Shown here in pieces: positions 1-7,672 of a stretch of DNA of 15,356 bases. Under the pieces are notes generated by a model, which worked only from the letters and a program-made list of their open reading frames with translations, did no database searches and was not told the origin of the DNA. The position numbers were made by a program, and so were the translations under genes. This DNA comes from Clostridiales bacterium. Lineage in GTDB: Bacteria > Bacillota > Clostridia > Oscillospirales > Oscillospiraceae. The first letter of the stretch is position 1. Each line of letters begins with the position of its first letter. The DNA lies in NCBI GenBank assembly GCA_019421975.1, contig JAHZEE010000009.1, positions 1,023 through 16,378 of the forward strand, in the 5' to 3' direction.

Positions 1-99
1 ATGAACGAGCTCAAAAAGCGGGGCCTGCGCTACGGCGTTGCCACCATGTGCGTCGGCGGCGGTATGGGCGCGGCAGCGGTCATCAAAATGTGCGGTTAA
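1..99 (+). CDS. Acetyl-CoA C-acetyltransferase (thiolase), C-terminal fragment
   Basis: The last 32 codons of a gene that begins before the window; the ATG at base 1 is only an internal methionine. The fragment holds the thiolase C-terminal signature: RYGVATMCVGGGMGAAAV, in which the Cys (codon 17 of the fragment) matches the second catalytic cysteine of thiolases, the base of the conserved CxGGGxG loop. Thiolases join or cleave 3-oxoacyl-CoA with CoA in the cytoplasm. The stop TAA overlaps the start of the ribosome binding site of the CoA-transferase 13 bases downstream, so the two are almost certainly co-transcribed. With the CoA-transferase it could activate and then thiolytically cleave a 3-oxo acid. 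Substrate chain length cannot be told from this fragment. Confidence 0.93.
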   Translation: MNELKKRGLRYGVATMCVGGGMGAAAVIKMCG

Positions 100-112
100 G
101 GTGTGAGCTTCG

Positions 113-1675
113 ATGCAGAATGAAAAATTTGTCACTGCAGAGCAGGCGGTGTCCCAGATCCCGGACGGTGCCTATGTGGGCATCGGCGGCTTTTTGGGAA
201 TTGGCTCTGCAGAGGAGATCAACATCGCCATCGAAGAGCGCTTTCTGCGGGAGGGCCATCCCAGGGATCTGACGCTGATCCACACCGGCGGCGTGGGGGA
301 CGGCAAGGAGGCCGGCAACAACCACCTGGCCCATGAGGGCCTGGTAAAGCGCCTGATCGGCGGTCACTTTGCCAGAATCCCCAAGCTCGGCCAGATGGTG
401 GAGCAGGAGAAGATCGAGGCATTTAACCTGCCCCAGGGAATTTTGGCTCACCTGTACCGGGAGAGCGCCGCCGGCCGCCCCCGGCTGATCACAAAGGTCG
501 GTCTGGGAACCTTTGTGGATCCGGACATCGACGGCGCACGGGTCAACGCCAAGACCCAGGGGACCATGGTGGATAAGGTTCAGATTGACGGTGAGGACTA
601 CCTTTCTTACCATGTGCCGCCTGTCACGGTGGCCATGATCCGCGGCTCCACGGCAGATGAGATGGGAAACATCTCCTTTGAAAATGAGCCGCTGACCCTG
701 GAGGGACTGTCCATCGCCATGGCGGCAAAAAACCACGGCGGCATAGTCATTGTCCAGGTGGAGAAGGTCGTGCGCAGAGGGTGCATCAATCCCCACGATG
801 TCAAAATCCCCCACATCCTGGTGGACTATATCGTGGTGGCAAAGGATCCGCAGAAGAACCACCGGCAGAACTACGGGACCTACTTTGACCCCCGGTTTGT
901 GCGCAGCGACATCGTGGTGGAGGGCGCAGCTGCGGTGGCGCCCATGAATGTCCGCAAGATCATCGCCCGCCGCGCTGCCATGTGCCTGACGCGGGAGTGC
1001 AAGGTCGTAAACTTTGGAATCGGCATCCCGGAGACGGTCATCGCGGTGCTCAACGAGGAGGGGCAGGACCACCTCTTCACGCCCATCATCGAGAGCGGCG
1101 CCATCGGCGGCATCGCGCTGGGCGATATGAACTTCGGTTCGTGTATCTGCCCGGACGCCATCATCGATCAGCCCTACATGTTTGACTTCATCGACGGCGG
1201 CGGCCTGGATATGTCCTTCCTGGGCCTTGCCCAGTGCGACCCTGTGGGAAACATCAATGTCTCGCGGTTCGGCACCAAGGTGGCCGGCTGCGGCGGGTTC
1301 ATCGATATCTCCCAGAATGTGAAGAACATGGTCTTCTGCGGCACCTTTACCGCCAAGGGCCTGAAGACCCATGTGGAGGACGGAAAGCTGGTCATCGACC
1401 AGGAGGGATCGGATCAGAAATTCAAACGCTCGCTGCAGCAGATCACCTTCAGCGGTACAGTTGCGGCGCAGAGCAATAAGAATATCCTGTTTGTCACAGA
1501 GCGTGCGGTGCTCAAGCTGACGCGTGAGGGCCTGGTGGTGACGGAGATTGCACCGGGTATTGATCTGGAGCGGGATGTGCTGGGCCAGATGGAGTTCCGC
1601 CCGCTGATCGCCCCGGACCTGAAACAGATGGACCCCAGAATTTTTGCTGACAGCCCCATGGGGTTGCAATTCTGA
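113..1675 (+). CDS. Family I CoA-transferase, fused alpha-beta form (acyl-CoA:acetate/3-oxoacid CoA-transferase, YdiF/Pct-like)
   Basis: A 520-residue cytoplasmic enzyme that moves CoA between carboxylic acids through a glutamyl-CoA intermediate. Both halves of the fused enzyme are present. The N-terminal domain has the glycine-rich turn VGIGGFLGIGSAEE (22-35), and the C-terminal domain has FGIGIPETV followed by the active-site segment IIESGAIGG, where Glu327 fits the catalytic glutamate of YdiF and propionate CoA-transferase. Length is normal for the fused form (about 515-530). The start is supported by AAGGTG about ten bases upstream, overlapping the thiolase stop. It lies between a thiolase and a dehydrogenase, so I infer it activates the 3-oxo acid made by the downstream enzymes, using acetyl-CoA or a similar donor. 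Family members accept acetate, propionate, acetoacetate, lactate and others; the natural substrate is not readable from sequence. Confidence 0.92.
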   Translation: MQNEKFVTAEQAVSQIPDGAYVGIGGFLGIGSAEEINIAIEERFLREGHPRDLTLIHTGGVGDGKEAGNNHLAHEGLVKRLIGGHFARIPKLGQMVEQEKIEAFNLPQGILAHLYRESAAGRPRLITKVGLGTFVDPDIDGARVNAKTQGTMVDKVQIDGEDYLSYHVPPVTVAMIRGSTADEMGNISFENEPLTLEGLSIAMAAKNHGGIVIVQVEKVVRRGCINPHDVKIPHILVDYIVVAKDPQKNHRQNYGTYFDPRFVRSDIVVEGAAAVAPMNVRKIIARRAAMCLTRECKVVNFGIGIPETVIAVLNEEGQDHLFTPIIESGAIGGIALGDMNFGSCICPDAIIDQPYMFDFIDGGGLDMSFLGLAQCDPVGNINVSRFGTKVAGCGGFIDISQNVKNMVFCGTFTAKGLKTHVEDGKLVIDQEGSDQKFKRSLQQITFSGTVAAQSNKNILFVTERAVLKLTREGLVVTEIAPGIDLERDVLGQMEFRPLIAPDLKQMDPRIFADSPMGLQF

Positions 1676-1695
1676 ACCGGAAATGGAGGAAAGAG

Positions 1696-2715
1696 ATGAA
1701 ATCAGTTGTCATCCGCGGCGTTCGCGATCTGACGATTGAAGAACGCGAAATTCCCAAGCCGGCAGAGGGAGAGGCGCTGCTTAAGATGCTCTACTGCGGC
1801 ATCTGCGGCTCGGATATGGGGCTGTACAAGGGCAAGATGGGCGCCTATGCAACCTTTCCCAGGGTGCCGGGCCATGAGGTCTCTGCAGAGATTGTGGAGA
1901 TCGGACCCAACGAATACGGCCTGAAGCGGGGCGATGTCGTCACGGTAAACCCCTACTTTAACTGCGGGCACTGCTATTCCTGCCTGCGGGGCCATGTCAA
2001 CTGCTGCACGCACAACCAGACCATGGGCCTGGCCCGGGACGGCGCCTTTTCCGAGTATCTGGTGATGCCGGTGGACCGGCTGTATGCCGGAAAGGGGCTG
2101 GATCCCAAGCTGCTGGCCCTGATTGAACCGTTTTGTATCAGCTACCATGCGGCCAAGCGCGGCGGAATTCGCCCGGGCGACAATGTCCTGGTGGTCGGCG
2201 CGGGCACTATCGGCGTGTTTGCCATGATGGCGGCGAAGCTGCTGGGGGCAAAGGTGTGTGTCAGCGATGTGGCAGAGGCCAAACTCAAGCTGGCGCAGAC
2301 GCTTGGGGCGGACTACATCATCTTCAACGATGATGACAGCCGGTTTCAGGAGAAGGCCAACTGCATCACCGGCGGCCGGGGCTTTGATGTGTGCATCGAG
2401 GCGGTGGGCTTTGCCTCCTGCATGATGGACTGTGCCAACGCCGCGGCGCACCGGGCGGCAGTGGTGGAGGTGGGGATTCCGAGTAAACCGATGGAGTTCC
2501 CCTTTGATCTGGTGCAGAAAAAGGAGCTGGATCTCCGCGGCAGCCGCAATGCGCTGCGGGCCGACTTTGAAGAGCTGATCGACATTGCCCTGAGCGGCAG
2601 GCTCAACCTGGAGGCAATGATCACGAGCGTCTATCCTCTGGATGAGGTGGCAGCGGCATTTGACGAGCTGGACCGGAATCCAGGCAACAACCTGAAAACA
2701 CTGGTAAAGTTCTGA
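1696..2715 (+). CDS. Zinc-dependent medium-chain alcohol dehydrogenase (IolM-like scyllo-inosose dehydrogenase or hydroxy-oxohexanoate dehydrogenase candidate)
   Basis: A 339-residue MDR-family NAD(P)-dependent dehydrogenase of the sorbitol/threonine dehydrogenase type. Visible zinc ligands: catalytic Cys37 (GICGSD), His60-Glu61 (GHE) and Glu144 (IEP), and the structural-zinc quartet Cys90, Cys93, Cys96, Cys104. The Rossmann turn is GAGTIG (168-173), and the acidic Asp191 at the end of the second strand suggests NAD rather than NADP. SD sequence GGAGG lies six bases before the ATG, 20 bases after the CoA-transferase stop. Its partner is the creatininase-family hydrolase just downstream. The same pairing (IolM plus IolN) was described for inositol breakdown in Thermotoga maritima, where the dehydrogenase makes the cyclic diketone. 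In phloroglucinol degradation a dehydrogenase instead oxidises 3-hydroxy-5-oxohexanoate after ring opening. Sequence alone does not decide between them. Confidence 0.9.
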   Translation: MKSVVIRGVRDLTIEEREIPKPAEGEALLKMLYCGICGSDMGLYKGKMGAYATFPRVPGHEVSAEIVEIGPNEYGLKRGDVVTVNPYFNCGHCYSCLRGHVNCCTHNQTMGLARDGAFSEYLVMPVDRLYAGKGLDPKLLALIEPFCISYHAAKRGGIRPGDNVLVVGAGTIGVFAMMAAKLLGAKVCVSDVAEAKLKLAQTLGADYIIFNDDDSRFQEKANCITGGRGFDVCIEAVGFASCMMDCANAAAHRAAVVEVGIPSKPMEFPFDLVQKKELDLRGSRNALRADFEELIDIALSGRLNLEAMITSVYPLDEVAAAFDELDRNPGNNLKTLVKF

Positions 2716-2779
2716 ACTTTATCTTGTTTTAAATCACAAAACAAATCAAATTTTGAAATGAAAAATGGAGGAATTTATT
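2716..2779 (+). other. AT-rich intercistronic spacer with strong SD
   Basis: A 64-base, very AT-rich gap inside an otherwise tightly spaced GC-rich operon. It holds an AT-only-style hairpin, TTGTTTT at 2724-2730 pairing with AAAACAA at 2738-2744 across a seven-base loop, and a near-perfect SD (GGAGG, 2767-2771) eight bases before the hydrolase ATG. I see no convincing -10 box. An unstructured AT-rich leader with this SD fits high translation of the hydrolase; the hairpin might mark an RNA processing point, which is conjecture. Confidence 0.45.
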
Positions 2780-3934
2780 ATGGCAAAGGGATTTCCGCAG
2801 AAGCCGATCAGTGGCAATTTGAATCCGCAGGGCAAATGGCTGACCACCGATGTGCCCGAGATCATGTTTGAGGATACCTCGACCGGCCGCCTGAAGAAGC
2901 GTATTTGGGACATGTCCATCGACGAGGTCAAGGCACTGCTGAAAGACGAGTACGGCATTCCTGGCTCTCCGTCCGGCCTTGGCACTGCCGGCACCTACAT
3001 TCAGAACACCGCCCGCTCCAAGGTCTGCGAGCTGCGTGAGAAGAACGACATCGTCATTGTGCCCATCGGCTGCACCGAGAACCACGGCCTGCATGCCAAC
3101 TCCGGCCTGGATACCTTCATGGTGACCCAGATCTGTGAGGCGGTCAAGAGAAAGTCCATCAAGGACGGCTGCGAAGTTGCGCTGGCCTTCCCGGCCCTGC
3201 TGTACGGCGGCCATCCGTACCACCATGTCGGTATGCCCGGCACCATCAATATCCCGCAGAAGACGGTGGAGGAGATGCTGATCTACATCCTGCTGGGTCT
3301 TTGGGACGACGGCTTCAGAAAGATCATCCTGGTCAACAACCATGGCCACCACTGGATGCTGGAGGCTGCCATTCAGGAGTTCTTCAAGCGCTTCCAGCTG
3401 CCGGGCTTCGTGACGCTGGTTGACTGGCATCGCGCAGTCCGCGAGTTCTTCTACGCCCGCCCGGACAAGGAGGACTATGTCTCCTCCCAGTTCGTCCATG
3501 CAGACGAGTCCGAGACGGCTGTCGGCATGCTCCTGTTCCCGGAGATGCTGGATCTGTCCAACGCAGTCGACACCGAGCCCAAGAGCTTCATGCTGGCCGG
3601 CCACTACGACACCGCCTGCGACGCCTACCGCCGTCCGCACAGCTGGGCTGAGGTCCAGGGCAACGCCGCCATGGAGATCTTCGGTACGCCGGAGGGCGTG
3701 GTCGGCTATCCGAAGCGCGCAACCGCTGAGAAGGCCATGCGTCCGATCGCTGCAATCTGCGAGTACCTGACGCTGATGTGCAAGGAGATCCGCGAGGCCT
3801 ATCCTGTGGGGACTGTGCCGGAGATGATGACCATGCGCACCGCCGAGGAGCTGGCGCCGTGCCTGAAGACCCCGCTGAGCGAGGGCTGGATGTCCGTCCA
3901 CGGCCTGAAGAAGATCGGCGTATTCAACGACTGA
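2780..3934 (+). CDS. Creatininase-family C-C hydrolase (3-dehydro-scyllo-inosose hydrolase / dihydrophloroglucinol cyclohydrolase-like)
   Basis: A 384-residue cytoplasmic metal-dependent hydrolase. The creatininase fold is marked by VPIGCTENHG (94-103), whose Glu100, His102 and Asp111 keep the metal-ligand spacing of creatininase, then VNNHGHH (185-191) and HADESET (240-246). It is much longer than creatininase itself (about 260) but matches my recollection of the IolN-type branch, which hydrolyses the ring of 3-dehydro-scyllo-inosose, and of the related enzyme that opens dihydrophloroglucinol. Both cut a cyclic 1,3-diketone to a keto acid. The start at 2780 is chosen because GGAGG lies eight bases upstream; an in-frame ATG at 2765 would place that SD inside the gene. 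It is the last gene of the operon and its codon choice looks strongly biased, as in abundant enzymes. Family assignment is firm; the choice between inositol and phloroglucinol is open. Confidence 0.88.
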   Translation: MAKGFPQKPISGNLNPQGKWLTTDVPEIMFEDTSTGRLKKRIWDMSIDEVKALLKDEYGIPGSPSGLGTAGTYIQNTARSKVCELREKNDIVIVPIGCTENHGLHANSGLDTFMVTQICEAVKRKSIKDGCEVALAFPALLYGGHPYHHVGMPGTINIPQKTVEEMLIYILLGLWDDGFRKIILVNNHGHHWMLEAAIQEFFKRFQLPGFVTLVDWHRAVREFFYARPDKEDYVSSQFVHADESETAVGMLLFPEMLDLSNAVDTEPKSFMLAGHYDTACDAYRRPHSWAEVQGNAAMEIFGTPEGVVGYPKRATAEKAMRPIAAICEYLTLMCKEIREAYPVGTVPEMMTMRTAEELAPCLKTPLSEGWMSVHGLKKIGVFND

Positions 3935-3971
3935 TCCATTTCACTGCCAATTTTCACTCCTATATATGTAC

Positions 3972-4017
3972 AAACGCCGAAGGCCGCTGCCCATTAGGGC
4001 AGCGGCCTTCGGCGTTT
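3972..4017. terminator. Bidirectional intrinsic terminator
   Basis: A perfect 21-bp stem (3972-3992 with 3997-4017) closed by an ATTA loop, with A-rich sequence at the left foot and T residues at the right foot, so it can end transcription from both sides. It lies between the catabolic operon and the convergent ABC transporter operon. Confidence 0.93.
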
Positions 4018-4022
4018 TCCGA

Positions 4023-5873
4023 TTAAGAGAGTTCAAACATGCCGTGATAGAGCGCATAGTATTCGCCCTTTTGCCGCAGAAGCTCCTCGTGTGTCCCGCG
4101 CTCGAGCACCCGGCCGTGCTCCAAAACCAGGATGGCGTCGGCATTTCGGACTGTGGAGAGCCGGTGCGCGATGACAAAGACGGTCCGGCCCTCCATGAGC
4201 TGGTCCATCCCGCGCTCGATGAGCGCCTCAGTCCGGGTGTCAATGGAGGAGGTGGCCTCGTCCAGAATCAAAACCGGCGGATCGGCCACGGCCGCGCGGG
4301 CAATGGCCAGCAGCTGGCGCTGTCCCTGGCTGAGATTGGCGCCGTCTCCGCTCACCAGGGTGTCATAGCCCTGGGGCAGCCGGCGGATAAAGGAGTCGGC
4401 GTTTGCGATGGCGGCCGCCCGCTCAATCTCCTGCTGGGTGGCGTCCAGCTTGCCGAAGCGGATGTTGTCCGCCACCGTGCCGGTGAACAGGTGCGTGTCC
4501 TGCAGCACGACGCCCAGGCTGCGGCGCAGATCGTCCTTTCGGATCTGCTGCACATCGATGCCGTCATAGGTGATCCGGCCGCCTGTCACATCGTAGAAGC
4601 GGTTGATCAGATTGATGACGGTCGTCTTTCCGGCGCCGGTGGAGCCGACAAAGGCAATTTTCTGTCCCGGCTTGGCATACAGGGAGATGTCCTGCAGGAT
4701 GGGGCGCTCCGGCTCGTAGCCAAAAGAGACATGCTCAAAGCGCACATCCCCCCGCAGCGCGACCAGCGGCGCATCCGGCTGAGAGCGGTCCTTCCAGGCC
4801 CAGTGGCCCGTCTTCTTGTCGCATGGCGCCCAGGCGCCGTCCGGCTGCCTGCAGACATGGACCAATTCCACCGTGCCCAGGTCGGTCTCCGGCGGCTCGT
4901 CCATGGCCGCAAAGACGCGCTCGGCGCCGGCCAGCGCGGCCAGAAGAAAGTTGCCCTGCTGGGTGAACTGGTTGATGGGCATGGCGGACTGGCGCACAAA
5001 GACCAGATAGCTGGCGAGGCTGCCCACATCGGACCAGCCGGCGATCACCATGAGTCCACCGAGCACCGCGATGATGGCATAGTTGACATAGGAGATGCTG
5101 ACAATGGCCGGAATCATGGTGGCGGCAAAGCCCTGGGCGCTGGTGCCGGCCTGGCGGAGCTGTTCGTTGCGGGTGCAAAACGCCTCCAGGTTCTCCGCCT
5201 CGTGGTGAAAGACCTTCACCACCTTCTGGCCGGCCACCATCTCCTCGATATAGGCGTCCAATTCACCCAGATACGCCTGCTGCCGGCGAAAATAGAATTT
5301 ACTGCGGCGGCTGCTGTACTGGATATAGGCGAACATGGCCCCGTAGCCCAGCACCACCACCAGAGAGAGCCGCCAGTTGAGCAGGAACAGCAGCACCAGC
5401 GTGCCGACCACCTGGATGAAGCTCTGAATCAGCATGGCAAAGCTGTTGTTGAGCGCGTCTGAGATCGTGTCCACATCGTTGGTGAACAGGCTCATGAGAT
5501 CGCCCTTGCGCCTGGTGTCAAAAAAGCGCAGCGACAGTGTCTGCAGATGGGTATACAGGTCCCGCCGGATGTCGTAGAGGATTTTCTGGGCGGCACGGAC
5601 CATGATCTGCGTATAGCCCAGGGTGGCCAGCGCGCCGGCGCCGTAGATACCGGCGGCAACCGCCACGCCGATCACCAGATTGGAGACGCTGCCCACCTCG
5701 AGGATCTGGTTGACAATGGGCTTGATCAGATAGGTGCCGAGCAGATTGGCCAGGGCACTGACGGCGGCCAGAAGCCCCACCAGTGTGAGCAGAAGCTTGT
5801 GCCGGCCGAGATAGGACAGAAACACACGCATGGTATGCCTGAGATCCCTGGGCCGCTTTTGTTCATTGGCCAT
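4023..5873 (-). CDS. ABC exporter subunit with the catalytic ATP-site residues (heterodimeric multidrug-type, LmrD/BmrD/TM288-like)
   Basis: A 616-residue half transporter: a type IV exporter membrane domain (about 1-325, six transmembrane helices) followed by a nucleotide-binding domain. Walker A is GSTGAGKTT (410-418), Q-loop Gln458, signature LSQGQ (514-518), Walker B VLILDE with catalytic Glu539, and switch His570. Walker A, Walker B and the switch are intact, but the signature is LSQGQ rather than LSGGQ. A heterodimer with the preceding gene is therefore expected: one competent site (this Walker motifs plus partner LSGGQ) and one degenerate site. An extra segment of about 35 residues (335-370, Trp-rich GHWAWK) sits between membrane domain and NBD. 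The ATG overlaps the partner gene by 11 bases, with a GGGAGG ribosome site inside it, suggesting translational coupling. The exported substrate is unknown; drugs, lipids or peptides are possible. Confidence 0.93.
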   Translation of the reverse strand: MANEQKRPRDLRHTMRVFLSYLGRHKLLLTLVGLLAAVSALANLLGTYLIKPIVNQILEVGSVSNLVIGVAVAAGIYGAGALATLGYTQIMVRAAQKILYDIRRDLYTHLQTLSLRFFDTRRKGDLMSLFTNDVDTISDALNNSFAMLIQSFIQVVGTLVLLFLLNWRLSLVVVLGYGAMFAYIQYSSRRSKFYFRRQQAYLGELDAYIEEMVAGQKVVKVFHHEAENLEAFCTRNEQLRQAGTSAQGFAATMIPAIVSISYVNYAIIAVLGGLMVIAGWSDVGSLASYLVFVRQSAMPINQFTQQGNFLLAALAGAERVFAAMDEPPETDLGTVELVHVCRQPDGAWAPCDKKTGHWAWKDRSQPDAPLVALRGDVRFEHVSFGYEPERPILQDISLYAKPGQKIAFVGSTGAGKTTVINLINRFYDVTGGRITYDGIDVQQIRKDDLRRSLGVVLQDTHLFTGTVADNIRFGKLDATQQEIERAAAIANADSFIRRLPQGYDTLVSGDGANLSQGQRQLLAIARAAVADPPVLILDEATSSIDTRTEALIERGMDQLMEGRTVFVIAHRLSTVRNADAILVLEHGRVLERGTHEELLRQKGEYYALYHGMFELS

Positions 5874-7602
5874 GGTCCCGACCTCCCTGCATCTGTGAGT
5901 GATAGAGCTCCTGATAGATGGCGTCCTGCGCCAGAAGCGTCTGGTGCGTCCCGGTGGCGTGGATCCTTCCGTCGTCCAGAATGACGATGAGATCCGCGTC
6001 CAGAATAGAGGTGATCCGCTGGGCGATGACGATTTTTGTCACCCCGCGGAGCTGGGAAAGGGCGGCACGGATTTTACCCTCTGTGGCGGTGTCCACCGCG
6101 CTGGTCGAGTCGTCCAGGATCAGCACCTGCGGCCGCGTCAGCAGGGCGCGGGCAATGCAGAGCCGCTGCTTCTGCCCGCCGGAGAGATTGACAGCGCCCT
6201 GCCCCAGATCGGTGTCCAGCCCGTCCGGCATACGGCGCAAAAACTCGTCGGCGCCGGCCATCTCACAGGCCTGCCAGAGCGTCGCGTCATCCGCCTGCGC
6301 ATCGCCCCACTTCAGATTGTCCCGGACCGTGCCGGAAAAGAGCACATTCTTCTGCAGAACAATGCCCACGGCATCGCGCAGCGCCGTCAGGTCGTACTGC
6401 CGCACATCGACCCCGCCGACGCGCACCGTACCCTCTGTGGCGTCGTACAGCCGGGGGATGAGCTGAACCAGCGTGCTCTTGGCAGCGCCGGTGCTGCCGA
6501 TGATCCCCACGGTCTGCCCTGCGGCAATGTGCAGATCCACATGGCTGAGCGCATCCTTTTCGGCCGTCCTGGCGTATTTAAAGGACACATTGTCGAAGTC
6601 CACCCGGCCGTCGGCGATCCGGGTGATGGGGCGAGGCGGATTGTCCAGCGCAGGCCGCTCGTCCAGCACCTCCCGGATCCGGTGGGCGCTGGCAAGCGAG
6701 CGGGTCAGCATCAGAAAGACATTGGAGATCATCATGAGCGAATTCATGATCTGCAGCACATAGCTGAGAAATGCCGTGAGATCGCCCACGCTCATGCTGC
6801 CGGCCAGAATAAAGGTGCCGCCGTTCCACAAGATGAGTACAATGGCCGTATACATGACGGCCTGAAATGCGGGCAGATTCAGTGTCGCCAGCCGAAAGGT
6901 GTTTTTGCTCACCGACAAAAGCTCCGTGTTGACCTGGTCGAACTGTGCAGCCTCATAGTCCCCGCGGACAAAGGCCTTGATGGCCCGGATGGCGGTCAGC
7001 GTCTCCTGCACCTGGCCGTTCAAATGGTCCACTGCGGTCTGCTGGCGGCTGTAGAGCGGGCTGACCCTGTGGACAATGAGCGCCAGGATTGCGCCCAGAA
7101 TGGGCGCGCTGAATACAAAGACCAGCGCCAGCCTGGCGTTGAGGTAGAAGGCCAGGCCGACCCCCATGAAGAGCATGACGGGGCTGCGGACCAGCGGGCG
7201 CAGGCCTGCGTTGATGGCGTTCTGCATGACTGTGATGTCAGTGGTCATGCGTGTGACGAGAGACGGCGTGGAGAACCGGTCCAGGTTGGAGAAGGCATAG
7301 TGCTGCATCTTTTCATATTCAGCCAGCCGGAGCTCTGCGCCGAAGCCATAGGCCGCCCGGGCGGCAAATTTGGCGTAGAGCAGCCCCGTGACAAGCGCCA
7401 GAAGCGCGCAGAGCGTCATCTTTCCGCCCTGCTGCAGCAGAAGGGGGATGTCGTGGTTGGGGACGCCGAGATCCACTAAATCTGTCATCAGCAGTGGAAT
7501 GGCCATTTCAAAAATACACTCCACAAAGACCAGCACAATGGCCAGCCAGAGGTCCTTGCGATAGGGCTTCAAATAGGGGAGAACGGCCTTAAAATCCTGC
7601 AA
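5863..7602 (-). CDS. ABC exporter subunit with degenerate ATP site (heterodimeric multidrug-type, LmrC/BmrC/TM287-like)
   Basis: A 579-residue half transporter with an N-terminal six-helix membrane domain (about 15-310) and a C-terminal nucleotide-binding domain. Three catalytic positions are altered: Walker A is GSTGAAKST (369-377) with Ala374 for the usual glycine, Walker B ends in Asp498 (VLILDD) rather than Glu, and the switch histidine is Gln528 (VIAQR). The signature LSGGQ (473-477) is intact. This is the complement of its partner and the pattern known for asymmetric exporters such as TM287/288 and BmrCD. I chose a TTG start at 7602: AAAGGAGG lies eight bases upstream, and the apparent upstream ATG at 7677 lies before the promoter, so it would not be in the transcript. 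It is the first gene of a two-gene operon. Confidence 0.92.
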   Translation of the reverse strand: MQDFKAVLPYLKPYRKDLWLAIVLVFVECIFEMAIPLLMTDLVDLGVPNHDIPLLLQQGGKMTLCALLALVTGLLYAKFAARAAYGFGAELRLAEYEKMQHYAFSNLDRFSTPSLVTRMTTDITVMQNAINAGLRPLVRSPVMLFMGVGLAFYLNARLALVFVFSAPILGAILALIVHRVSPLYSRQQTAVDHLNGQVQETLTAIRAIKAFVRGDYEAAQFDQVNTELLSVSKNTFRLATLNLPAFQAVMYTAIVLILWNGGTFILAGSMSVGDLTAFLSYVLQIMNSLMMISNVFLMLTRSLASAHRIREVLDERPALDNPPRPITRIADGRVDFDNVSFKYARTAEKDALSHVDLHIAAGQTVGIIGSTGAAKSTLVQLIPRLYDATEGTVRVGGVDVRQYDLTALRDAVGIVLQKNVLFSGTVRDNLKWGDAQADDATLWQACEMAGADEFLRRMPDGLDTDLGQGAVNLSGGQKQRLCIARALLTRPQVLILDDSTSAVDTATEGKIRAALSQLRGVTKIVIAQRITSILDADLIVILDDGRIHATGTHQTLLAQDAIYQELYHSQMQGGRDHGQ

Positions 7603-7636
7603 GCGAATGGCCTCCTTTCCGTACGGAATGGTCTTT

Positions 7637-7665
7637 ATTATAGAAATCCCTGACAGAAGTGTCAA
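7637..7665 (-). promoter_or_regulatory. Consensus sigma-A promoter for the ABC exporter operon
   Basis: Reading the minus strand, TTGACA (7665-7660), a 17-base spacer and TATAAT (7642-7637): a perfect match to the housekeeping consensus. Transcription should start near 7630, leaving a leader of about 28 bases before the TTG start of the first ABC gene. A promoter this strong would normally need a repressor to be regulated. Confidence 0.9.
7651..7664. promoter_or_regulatory. Inverted repeat overlapping the -35 box, candidate operator
   Basis: TGACA-GAAG-TGTCA, a perfect five-base inverted repeat over the spacer and -35 box of the exporter promoter and upstream of the divergent kinase-like promoter. 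Position fits a repressor site. The repeat is short and partly formed by the -35 consensus itself, so chance is possible. Confidence 0.4.
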
Positions 7666-7672
7666 CCCGGGC

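Noticed and set aside
83..1669. A 528-codon open frame antisense to the CoA-transferase
   Set aside because: It mirrors a gene with clear family motifs, its translation has no recognisable domain, and long antisense frames are expected from GC-rich codon use.
3966..7479. Long plus-strand frames (498 and 526 codons) antisense to the two ABC subunit genes
   Set aside because: They are Gln, His, Arg and Gly-rich shadows with no domain, while the minus strand gives complete transporters.
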